Of a DNA stretch of 64,000 nucleotides, positions 49,491-60,061 are shown in pieces. The position numbers were made by a program, and so were the translations under genes. Each line of letters opens with the position of its first letter. The stretch's first letter is position 1. This DNA is from Siphlonurus alternatus (Eukaryota; Arthropoda; Insecta; Ephemeroptera; Siphlonuridae): contig OX463779.1 of the NCBI GenBank assembly GCA_949825025.1, positions 40,000,203 through 40,064,202 on the forward strand, given 5' to 3'. The notes beneath the pieces are model-generated. The model searched no databases. It was not told the DNA's origin and worked only from the letters and a program-made list of their open reading frames with translations.

Positions 49491-51283
49491 ACGCCCGGAC
49501 AAAATCTCTTGCTGGAGGAGTCATCACAGCCTGCAGTACAGCGGCCAATATTCTAAACATTATTATTATATAGGGGTTGGTGGGATTGATTTTCTACACC
49601 GGTGCATTCATAATATTCATCCAAAAAGTTCTCTTGGAATTGTGTAATCAATTTTTTTAGTAAATTTACTGTTTATTTACAATATAAGAACCTTTCCATC
49701 AATACTTGATATTAACGTCTAGTTATACTCATATAAAATAAATATATACAATAATAATCATATCAAATATTTAATTTTAAGGGCCGTCGTGACAATTCGC
49801 TGATGGTGCAAACTATAATAATGTACTGTTGTATTACATTTATATGAGATTGCTTTAATATGACTGAAGGATTGTGCTATGTGTATACAGACACTTGAAA
49901 TTATAAAACTTTGCAGAGATTTTTATGCTATGAGCAGACTTTATTGCTATTCCTTGCGATAAAATTCTAAACATTTTTTTTTAATCGTTGCCTTGGAATT
50001 TATTTAGCTTCATGATTTTTTCATGTAAAAATTGACTTTATGTACTTTTAACACAAGGATCATAATTAAAAGTTAAGTCTAATGCTTCTCAGAGCCATTT
50101 GAGATGCAGTAGTCTTTCTGTCGCAAGATACCTAACAGTTATCCTGTTCGTAAACCCTGCTCGGTGTACACTTTCTGCACCCAATCGACCTTATGTACAT
50201 GGGATATAAGGTCGATTGGGTGTAGAAAGTGTACACCGAGCAGGGTTTATGAACAGGCCTACTGATTCATCATTAAATTTATAGAAACTTACAAGGAAAA
50301 ATTTATGTATTGTTAGTTTGATGAGGATAAATTAATTGTTAGCAAATTTGTGTTAATGTCTGCAAGAAAATATTCAACCTTTTTCCTTGCTTCTAGATAA
50401 TCAAATCTCCTTGTTGTTTTTTCTGTTGAGAGATTCAAAGACATGTACTGCAAGTAGTCCATCACAATGTGTGCCTATTTTATTACGTGGATAATTTTTT
50501 TGTTATGGATTTCAAAGAATATGGATTATTTGTTTAAGACTGGTGATGGTTAGGTGAACAAGATATATAAAATATTCCTTAATTTTAGTTAAACAGTACT
50601 ATAGTTCAGTAAAGAAAGTATAAGAAACTAATAAATTGATATTATTTTTATATGTACAGTATTGCAAAATTATTATTGAAGACTTGTTTCTGTAATGAAT
50701 TATTTTGTAACAGGTGTTTTGTTTCTTGAAATTAATTTTTTTACTGGGATTATTAATAAAAAATACACAATAAATAATTTTAAGGAAATTTTTATTAAAA
50801 TTTATTCCAATACCCACAGCTCCAGTGGCATAACTAGAGTTTTTTTTTTTTTTTTTAACTCTCACTGGTTCTAATTTAACGAAACATTGAGGAATAAAAT
50901 TTGTTGCCACTTTCCGTGGCTGCGGAGGTAAATTTAATGGCTTGACATATTGCAGATACTTGCAGAAAAATGTTTATCATAACGAGACTTAAATTCATGC
51001 ACAACAATATTTATAATGAGAGCTGTATTATTTTTTCTGCTTCAGTCTTTCTTGAATAAAATACAATGAATTGCAATTTTAGAAACTTTGGAATATCTCA
51101 TTTTACTGATACTTTTAACAACAGTATATTTTAAGAATAGAATTCACATAAAGAAGTCACAAGAAAATTATTTAAATTCAATTATATACACTACAAAATA
51201 AATATCAATGTTACTTGACGTTAACTCAAAATATAAAAGCTTATTCTAGATGTAGATTCAAGTATTTATTATTTATTTACATA
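49491..51283. other. GLOD4/NCBP3 tail-to-tail intergenic region with UTRs
   Basis: The GLOD4 3' UTR runs at least to the AATAAA at 49737-49742. On the minus strand TTTATT (AATAAA in inverse) occurs at 51265-51277, only a few bases past the NCBP3 stop, so the true NCBP3 poly(A) site is unclear. A hairpin element lies at 50143-50257. Confidence 0.6.
50143..50257. mobile_element. short hairpin MITE
   Basis: Arms of 52 bases (CCTGTTCGTAAACCCTGCTC ... CCAATCGACCTTAT) pair with only two mismatches around a loop of about 10 bases. No clear target duplication. It lies about 650 bases past the GLOD4 stop. Confidence 0.65.
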
Positions 51284-54200
51284 TCATGAAGATTCTTCAC
51301 CACTTGTACTTGACCCTGACCCAGATTCTGAACCTGACCCTGACTTGGAACCTGATTCTGACCCTGATTCCGACCCTGTTTCTGAGCCTGAACCAGAGCC
51401 TGAGCCCGTACTATCACCACAGTATTCATCATTGCTGATCTCAATCCTTAGAGGAGATTTCTCGTACACAGGGATGGTGGGTGGTGACGACTTGAGATCT
51501 CTCTTCTTTTTCCTCTTATTCAACTTGGACCTGAGATCATCTCCTTCGTCAGCTGCCTTCCTGCTGCCTATTGCTTCTCGCAGGTCATTGATCTGAGAGC
51601 GCACTGTCGTCTTGACTACCTCTTCCCCGTCTTCATTGTCTTCATCATCTTCCGTGGACCATTCTTCTCCGGACGGTTCTGCCAACTCCACCTCTCGCTT
51701 GGTCTTCGCTGCCTCCAGTCGTGTCCAGACAGAACCCCTTGTGATCTTGGGTCTTGTTACTCGTGACAGTTTGGACCTCAGGTCATCGCGGGCTCGTGGA
51801 GGAGGGGACGGACGCTTGCCCAGCCTGGCGTTCAGCTTGCGACGCTTCTGCACTTTGATCTCCTCGTCATCGGCATACATGCGCATGTGTGGACCTTTGA
51901 GACGTTTACGCCACCGACTGTCTTCCTCCGAGTCTTCAGAGCTTTGCTCAGAGTCGCTGGCCGAGGAATGAAGAGTGGGAGGAGGGGGAGGAGGGTTGCT
52001 GCGTCCTGAGCGGAGGATGGTGCGAAGCTCTGCAGGTCTGTCCAGCAGCAGAGGGTCATCAGGGTCAAAGAAACCTGTAACAAGCACGGGAAAAATACTT
52101 TTTATTTATTTTTTTTTTACTACACAAAAGGCACAGCAAGTAGTTAGTTGATTGCTTATGCTTAGATAAGCTGCACAAAAGCAAACAGAACATCACTGAA
52201 AAGGTGATTCTGTAAAACCAAAACTACTTTCTGTGTCATTATATGTAAAATATTTTTTTTTTTTTTAAAAAAGGCAAATACAGAAACAACTCGTTATTAA
52301 GGCTTAACCTGAGAAATTTGGACGAAAAATTCGCTACAACAGATTTTCTTCAAATTAATTTTGTGGACTCACAACAATCGTCAAAGTAGCTCTGAATTTT
52401 TTCGGAATTTTTTAACCGTTGGTTTAATTATAATTAATTTATTTAAATGAGAATTTTGTATCCTTCCAATGTTAAATTTGTTAATTAGCATTGCAAAAAA
52501 ACTCCCCAACAGATTCTTTTACTTTTTTTTTTACTAAAACCTAATTTTTTAGACTATTTTTATGAATTGTTGTCATATATTTTGAACCGTGGCGATGATC
52601 GTTTCCTATATTTGATGAGAAATGTGGCAACGTTCTCAAGGACTGATGTCACCACCCCCTCCTAAAAATTTATGCGTATTCCAATGCAAACAGTGTTGCC
52701 ACTATAGCCACGCCTCTTGACCTTGACAGACAAATTCTCAGGTTATACCTTAAGCAACTTTTTGTTGGGTAAAACTCGATTTTGAGTAAAGGAGATTGTG
52801 GTCCCATACAAAAAAGTTAGCATTGCAGGTATAGGAAAAACTGAAGGTAATACTTCCCCTCTTGATAAACCTAATTTCCTGGGTCCCTTGACTTTACGTA
52901 ATATAAAGTTTTTAGTGTACTTATAATATTGCTAGTTGTTTCTACAATTAACTTAAAAAATTAATAAATTCAACTCACAAAATGCCAACGATTTAAGAAA
53001 GTGTTCAAAAGTCACGAAACACAAGTCTTGTACTGACCTGGCTTGGTGTGTGAACGGTCCATGGTGCCCCAGTTCTGTGCAAGGCTGCCCCAGGGGTTCT
53101 TGCCACTCGGGTCGTCGCTCATGTCTGGTGGCTCCGCCTGGTGGTGTCTGTCAGAGTGGTAGCGACGCTTGCGGGACGTGGAGATGATGCCACGGATACC
53201 TGGTGAACAAAACCAGGTTAAACCTCTTGAAGACTGAACAAGGTTATTATACAGTTTTCGAAAAATGCAGTACTCTGCAATCATGTTTCAAAATTGGCAA
53301 AATGCTCATGCAGGAATATTTTTTAAGATAACAAATAAAAGCATACTAATGGATGCAAAAATATGTGCAGTTGTGCTTTTTATACACAATTCTTTGACTC
53401 CATTATTTGAATTTATTACTGAATTAATTTATTATGAATTATTATTATTATTATGAAGATTTTAGGGCAATCAACACATTATTGGAGATGCATTATACAA
53501 TTAAGTTCAGTTTTGTCATTAATTTTTTGTCCATGTTCGTTTCTGACTTTCATTATTATTTTTTTTTTAATGTGATAGTAGAATTAATCAATTAATAATT
53601 AATTTGTGAAAAATCAATCTAAGTGATACCTGTATTATTTATAGTTTGAGCTTCTAACGATCATTGACCCTGCAAGAGAGAAAATTAAAAACAACGCAAT
53701 GTAGTATAGGTTTGACTCGCCACTCATTTTAGTGAGAAAGGATTGTTTGGCATGATTAGCTAGTGTTTCACAATAATAATATATGATACTAGAACAATTT
53801 TGACTGTGACTGCTAACCTAAATCCTAACAATTCAAACCCTACTCAGATATCTCCTTACCTCCGTAGTTTGGGTTGCCGTACTTCTTGTAGTAGTCACTC
53901 ATCTTCTCTGCCTGCTTGGGCTTGCGGTCGACCCGCGTGCAGAAGCGTAGCAGGATGCACCTCGACTTGGCGTAGGGAGCCCCCAGCCGCCACAGGCCTG
54001 GCGGGATGGGCACCTCGATCTCCGAGGCGGGCACAGCCTCACTGTCCTTCGACTTCTCCTCTGGAGCTTTCTGCTGGACAAAAGAATATTGGCTACTAAC
54101 TTCAGGCAATCCAGCTAAGTAGCAAGAGGTGAGTGGACAAATGTTTCATATTGCAGATAAAACATTGCAGGTTACCACTTGCTACTGGCCATCATGTGAA

Positions 54201-57198
54201 ATAGCTAGACTATGTATAAAATATATATTATAATTTTTTTAGCTGAAATAAAACTGAAATAACTAGAGCAGAAAATTTTGGCATGCCACTCAAGTTAAAG
54301 GAGTCCAACAAAAATTATATTAATACCTTATGAAATATGAATTTTTAAAATTTGAGAATACTGAATGTCTGAAAATGAATTGCTTACACTGTACTGTAAA
54401 TTGCACAGTATTTGTTATGGTTGCAAGAATAACATTTCTCAAAACAGCTTCACAGCTCCATTTCTCTAAACCAAGTCTATATTAAATTTCTGTCTATTTT
54501 TCTCAAAAGTTAAAACACATGAACAATAATTTCCACTTCATAGTTTCATGATACTAACCTGCACTGTGGTGTCCGTTGATGGCACGGCTGGCTCCACCAA
54601 GATGGCCTCCTCTGTGGCCTGCTCGGTGGCCTTGACGGGCTGCTGGGCGAGCCCCGGGGCCGCGTCTGCCTCGGGCATGTCCTCCTCGTCTGCGTCATCG
54701 TCCTCCTCGACGAGCACCACCTCCTCGAAGTCTCGCCGCCCTCCCTGGGGGGTCAGGCCTGAGATGGGGCGAGATAGACCAAACAGCGCTCTGGCAGGAG
54801 AGGCCTTGTCCAGCCACACCACATTGCCTGTGGAGGAACAGTCATTAGGAACAAGTTTCTTCACTTTACAGACTTATTTTATAATATACGTAGACAAAAA
54901 GACAATGGACAACCTACATCATTTTCTTTTATAGAGGACCTTGAGTGATGTATTGTCATTTTTTTTTTATCCCTATACTGTAAATAAAAATTGAAGGGAA
55001 AGACACTGTCACATCATAGTCATGCAAAGTTTTTCCCTATGCTTGAATGTTAAATGTTTGAAAAATTTTTAGCAGCACGATTTTAAGGGTCATAAAGGGT
55101 GCTGAAAAAATATTGACAACACCTAACACAAGGTCCTTCATCTAAATATGTAATAAAAAAATGTAATGCAGGTTGTCGGCAATGTCCATTAGGAAGCAAT
55201 TCAGTCATATGGTGTGGATCATTGAGCTCTATACAAGGGTGTAGTCCGTATTATGTTCTGAACGTTCGGAACCTTCGATTTGGCGTCCCGTAATTATGTT
55301 CTGAATGTTCAGAACCATTTCCGAGGTTACCCGAAGTGAGTCAGCTGACTTCAAAAAAGAGGTTCCGAGTGTTGCGAACTTTTCCTCCGAACCATCGGAA
55401 CTAGAGTCAGCTGATCACAATTTTTTGGGGGAAATTTGAAAAGTACGTAACAAACCTGTGCAACCTACGTGATAAACTGTTTGATTTGAGGTAAATCTTT
55501 GCTTAATTGGTGAACAATAACTGTTACGTGAGTTTTATGTTAAAATTTCTGAAGCCAGTGAACAGTTCTCTCTTTTTCGTATTTTTTTTTAAACTGATGC
55601 GTATTACCGCGAAAAAGATGTTCTTAAAGTGGTCCGTTATCTGATGTTCTGAAGTCAATGTTTTTGTTCAGAGTCGGTCCGTAATCACTCATATGTTCTG
55701 AACGTTCGGAACATAATACGGACTACACCCCAAGGCTAGAGGGCTAATCAGCTGTTTTAGGCGCGCACGGCGTCTGGGAGGAAAGTGGGTGGTGGTCGGT
55801 GCTATCGAATGCCTGGTTGACCAACCTAAGAAAGTTTCCTTATAAAATAAGTATTAAGTTACACTGCAGTTGGCAATTCTGAGGAGAATACGTTGGAATG
55901 TGTGACGAAAGCGCAATCTCCCACCCACTTCCTCCCGCCGGACCGTGCGCACAGTTAAACATTGAGAAGTATAGGGCATTATCCCTCTAGCCTTGTATAG
56001 AGCTCAATGGTGTGGATATTTAAGACCGAAAAAACTGTTTTAACTGATTGCTAGCAAAAATTAAGTACAGTATCCAAGTTTATGTTGTCTTGTAATTTAT
56101 TCTAGCAATTAGAAGCATTGATACAGTGATACTACATACTGTATACTATTAACCACTACGGTAAAACTATTGATAGCTGTTACCGGTACAACTGAAACAA
56201 TGAGCACTTAAGGTTTGTGAATAATGAGTGCAGATCTTGGTGGCTGTAGTGGAATTGCTAGTATCTAGTTAACGTTAACTTGTGACGTTAATTTACACAA
56301 AACAAAACTCACAGCAGACGTCGTTGATCCACTCAATGGAGGCTGGGCCGTAGTCCTTGAAGTAGTCGAACACGTCTTGTGTGCTCATATCCTCCGTTCC
56401 CCGGATGTGCAGAGCGTCCAGACGGAAGCCATTCTTTTCCATCGAGCCCTCTTCCATAGTTACTCCCAGGCTGGAACAACAACTTGTTTGAGAACATGGA
56501 ACAACACCTTCAAACAGAAGCTAAATTGGGTAGGGGGAACAGCACGCAAACAGAAAAAAGCACTATGCACACCAGTATGAATTAAAACTACAGGATTTTC
56601 AGGATTTTTTGCTATGCTCATCAGTGCATGTGTTGCTGACGTTGCTCTGTAACATTATCTTTAGTATGATATGATACATTCAGGTGTAGGGACAGCTTAA
56701 TCAACACCAATTAAATTCTTGACTCACCTTTCATAGAGTTGGAGTAACTTTTCTTCACTTAAAGGTTTTACTTGGCTTGGATCCAAGCCAAATCTTTTGG
56801 CTCGAACATCCAACTTTTCTTGACCATCTTTACTAAAGATATCAATGCCTGTGACAAATGCTCCACTTTTGTTTTCATAGCGACGCTCAAATTCCTAAAA
56901 ATCGTAGAACAATATAGTATTACATCATGGAACCAACACTATTAATATAACTTACCGGTAAGAAATCTTGTCTCTCATGCCTGGCATGCCTGGCATCAGC
57001 GGTTCGGGGGGCTGGCAAATCATCGTCCTTGGAATCACTTATTTCACCTTCTTCCAACTCGCTGTCTTCGATGTTCGAAGGCTGGCCTTTCTTTTCTTCA
57101 TTACCATCTTCGTCCACATCCATTGCTTCTTCCAATAAGTCATTTTCAACTTCAATTTTCAAATTCGGGAAGTTTTCTGGAGCAGTTTTCACCGCCAT
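51284..57198 (-). CDS. NCBP3: nuclear cap-binding protein subunit 3
   Basis: Seven coding exons on the minus strand: 57198-56956, 56894-56728, 56470-56313, 54827-54559, 54073-53860, 53199-53038, 52074-51284. Phases agree throughout and give 667 aa (human about 620). The start MAVKTAPENF has a good context (CCAAAATGG). Recognised blocks, in order: the acidic N-terminus with EDSELEEGEISD; YENKSGAFVTGIDIFSK; the RRM-like domain with LHIRGTEDMSTQDVFDYFKD and CNVVWLD; an acidic linker; LLRFCTRVDRK then YYKKYGNPNYGG; TSRKRRYHSDR; MRMYADDEE, RLGKRPSPP and VWTRLEAAK; and a Ser-Gly-Glu repeat tail. NCBP3 binds the mRNA cap with NCBP1 and helps nuclear mRNA export. Odd: the cap-contact motif given as WLDD in human NCBP3 reads WIND here (184-187). 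Introns 3 and 6 carry MITEs. Confidence 0.97.
52301..52749. mobile_element. TTAA-flanked MITE in NCBP3 intron 6
   Basis: 449 bp. The left end GGCTTAACCTGAGAAATTTG and the inverse of the right end, GGTATAACCTGAGAATTTG, match over about 20 bases. TTAA flanks both sides (52297-52300, 52750-52753). The ends are unrelated to those of the TTAA element at 34861. Non-coding and AT-rich. Confidence 0.7.
55220..56009. mobile_element. hAT-type MITE (outer), interrupted by a second MITE
   Basis: The ends are inverted repeats CATTGAGCTCTATACAAGG. The element is flanked by a perfect 8-bp duplication, GTGTGGAT (55212-55219, 56010-56017), fitting the hAT target pattern nTnnnnAn. The left end is split after about 17 bases by the inner element at 55237-55730 and resumes as CAAGGCTAGAGGG, matching the inverse of the right end (CCCTCTAGCCTTG). 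Without the insert it would be about 290 bp. It lies in NCBP3 intron 3. Confidence 0.85.
55237..55730. mobile_element. inner foldback MITE nested in the hAT-type MITE
   Basis: About 494 bp with perfect terminal inverted repeats of more than 30 bases beginning GGGTGTAGTCCGTATTATGT and including TTCTGAACGTTCGGAAC. The flanks share CAA (55234-55236, 55731-55733), a possible 3-bp target duplication, though one extra C makes this uncertain. It is younger than its host element. Confidence 0.85.
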
Positions 57199-57554
57199 TT
57201 TGGCTTCTAAACAGCCGACAGCCGCAGCTGAGAAGAAGCTGGAAAGTGCTGCGATAACGGCAGACAACTGTACTAACTGTAAGCGCTGTAAGGCTGTAAG
57301 TTATTTTTTAAAAGGCCCGCGAAAATAGCTCGAGAGAACCAAAAGATAAAAGCGATCGATCCGAACTAAATGTAAATTATAATTTAAGTTTGCTAAGTTA
57401 AAAATGTTAATTTAAAATTTAATTATTATTATTATTTTATTAAATAATTTAGTTTACTATAGAGAACACGAGCTATAGTAAAATCCCTTAGGGGCCTTAG
57501 GCGTCGCAGGAGTTATAATTTGGCGTATTTGCAATTTATTAATGATCAACTGTA
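57199..57554. promoter_or_regulatory. NCBP3 5' UTR and probable promoter
   Basis: The GC content and the frame read through from the ATG to about 57310 suggest 5' UTR. No TATA box is evident. Beyond 57360 the sequence is AT-rich. Confidence 0.4.
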
Positions 57555-58648
57555 AATAAAGATTAGATTAGATTAAAGATTAGATTAAATAGCAGTGTGT
57601 ACACACATTACATACATACACCACTGCTTGCGGCTATTGTGGGTATTCCACCACGGTGGCTCGCTTGGCTTGCGGCGCTGACTCTCTCAGCCCCTCCCTG
57701 AACTCGATCACCAACACTCCGAGCATCCACAAGCCCAGAGTCCAACAAATTCCACTCCCTCACCGTTCTTCTCAAAAAGGAATACTTGCCCACATCATTT
57801 TTGCTTCTCCTATACTCCAGCTTCCAATCATGCGGTCCCTCCTACCTTTATAACGCCCTTCCTCAGTACGATCGCTATAAAGCTCCTCCCAGCCCTTTTG
57901 GTTCCTAGTTATTTTATACATTGTTGTCAGTCTACTTTGCTTCCTCCTTTCCTCCAGATCCTCCCATCCCAGTTGCTCTATCATTTTGGTCACACTCTCT
58001 CTTCCCTTATAAATTTTGCTTTTATCACAGGTAAAGCTCCAGTTCCCCTTTTCTAGAACCCTTCTTGCTGCTCGTCTTTGTATCTTTTCCATCTCTTTCT
58101 TTCCTTTTGCTCTATACGGGTCCCACGCATTACATCCAAATTCCATTATTGGTCTAATCAGGGACTTGTATGCTTTTTCTCTTACTGTCCTGCCTGCCCC
58201 CTTAAGATTCCTCATTACAAACTCAAGATTCCTTCTGCTCTTTGCCGTTATAATACATACCTAATATGTTCATCCCAATTAAGTTTGCACTGAAGCATTA
58301 CTGCCAGATATTTGTATTTGTCCTCTGATTTGATTTCTTCCCCCTCCATAAAATATTTAACCTGACTTTGCTCCCTTCTTCTGTTGAACTTAACCACGCT
58401 ACATTTTCCAACATTAAGCTTCATTTTATTAGCTCCTATCCATATACCCACTGTCTCCAGATCCTTTTGTAAAATTTGCTCATCCTGCTTATTACTTACT
58501 GTCCTATAGATTACGCTGTCATCAGCAAAAAGCCTCATCTCCGACTCCAAATTCTGTACAATATCATTAATAAAAATAATAAAAAGTAGCGGCCCTAGCA
58601 CACTACCCTGAGGGACTCCGGAAGTAACCAATGAGATCGAGTGCAATT
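57555..58648 (-). mobile_element. 5'-truncated, frame-damaged LINE (family A)
   Basis: On the minus strand the reverse transcriptase starts in the [16 protein letters not shown] block, continues through FADD and on to KYKYLAVMLQCKLNWDEH, and resumes in another frame as VMRNLKGAGRTVREKAYKSL up to WASIPF, with a third frame for the last part (RRTVREWNLLDSG). At least two frameshifts and the loss of everything upstream make it dead. The 3' end carries GCCACCGTGGTGGAATACCC and a tail of TTAATC/TTTAATC repeats (57555-57590). It is related to the element in GLOD4 intron 6. Confidence 0.9.
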
Positions 58649-58790
58649 AACATGTTGTAAAGTTGTAAAGAATATATATGTTACGAAAATATATATATTT
58701 TTTAAATATATTCTAAATAATGTTACTATACATTAAAATTTTACAAAGAATCTGGTTTATATAATATATTATGTAAATTATATATATATT

Positions 58791-58802
<12 letters not shown>
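58649..58802. other. AT-rich spacer
   Basis: Between a LINE and a SINE tail; nothing recognised. Confidence 0.5.
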
Positions 58803-58823
<21 letters not shown>

Positions 58824-59060
58824 ACAAGGATACACCCCTAAGAGCTTACAGCTCGCGGAGGGGTAATGGGTTATAGGGATAAGGTAGGGAACGGATGTTG
58901 GCCACGGTCTGTTACGCGTCCCAGCATTCGCTGAGGTCACTGAGGTGAGACTGAGGGAACCGTGGAAAACCTCAATCAGGACGGACACCTCTACTTTTTC
59001 TCAATGGACCAAAGCGATGTCCAAAGCCTAGGGAACCACACCCAAGTGCATCACTACTGC
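58803..59060 (-). mobile_element. SINE (or LINE tail) sharing its body with the 31.7-kb SINE
   Basis: Read on the minus strand, the body aligns with that of the 5S-headed SINE: the inverse strand shows CTGAGGGAACCGTGGAAAAC, CCTCAATCAGGACGGACAC, TCTCAATGGACC and CAAAGCCTAGGGAACCACA, each with a close counterpart there. It ends in a poly(A) tail (T run at 58803-58823). No 5S or tRNA head is visible, so it is 5'-truncated or has another head. Confidence 0.65.
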
Positions 59061-60061
59061 ACTGGATAATTGGATTTGGATAATTAAATTTAATTTATAG
59101 AAATTAATTGTTAGAATTTTTAAAATTAATTTGAGACATATAGCAGAGAAAAATGGAAAAAATAATACTCATGTTTTAATATTATAAAATATTTATTTTT
59201 TGGGCAAGATTAATAACACTCATAGAGTACACAGTACTTTCTTTGGTTCGCTACAAAGTGATATTGCACAGCTAATATCACAATGTACTTAAATTTACGA
59301 TTACGTATAGACGAGGAGGATTTTAATATTAAAGATATTTAAGAATTTGTATTTAAAGCGCGTTTTTATTTAACATTTAATATTGAAGTGATGCAGTTTG
59401 CTAAAAAATAATATTGCCTTTAGAAATGTAAATAAAACATATAATACATTTAAGAAAAGGGGCAATATAATAACTATATATATTAATTAACCATGCACTA
59501 TCATATCTATGATCATCATTATTACATTCTGTATGAAATTTTCACAATTTTAAAGACACATTTCATTCATCCGTGAAATTCTATGATGCAGAGTTATAAA
59601 TTTATTTAAGCTAGCTTTTGCCTTAATTCCATCGCAAATTAACTTCTATTGAGTTATTATAAAATCAATTAATCTACTTGTGTAGAGAAGAGGCGTGAAA
59701 AATGCACATTCGCATCGTGGGGCGGTGACTTCAGCAGCAAACTATACGTATAGGACGTATATACATATAGCGATACTTTTTGAACTTTGATCGACTTTCG
59801 TATCAGTTTTTTTATTTTATAAAGCGCGATATATATATATATATATATAATTATATATATAACTGTTCTATTAGATGTATATTATATATTTATGAAATAT
59901 ATCTCATCTTAAATGTCATCTTCTGTTAATGGCAGTTTCAAAATAGAATGAATTTCCCAACTGTATAAGAAGTGGAAAAAAATAATAATAAAAAAAAAAG
60001 ATTATAATATCCAAAATTTCTTCCCTTTCCTTCATCTTCTCTGTTGTACTTGATGGTCTCA
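59061..60061. other. AT-rich DNA and probable carbonic anhydrase 3' UTR
   Basis: A (TA)n tract lies at 59828-59850. No exon is visible. The part next to 60061 should be 3' UTR. Confidence 0.5.

Noticed and set aside
51345..51971. Plus-strand open frames of 83 and 119 codons
   Set aside because: They are antisense shadows of the GC-rich last NCBP3 exon.
57199..57267. An N-terminal extension of NCBP3 upstream of MAVKTAP
   Set aside because: The frame is open but there is no in-frame ATG (the first codon is TTG). The ATG at 57198 has a good context.
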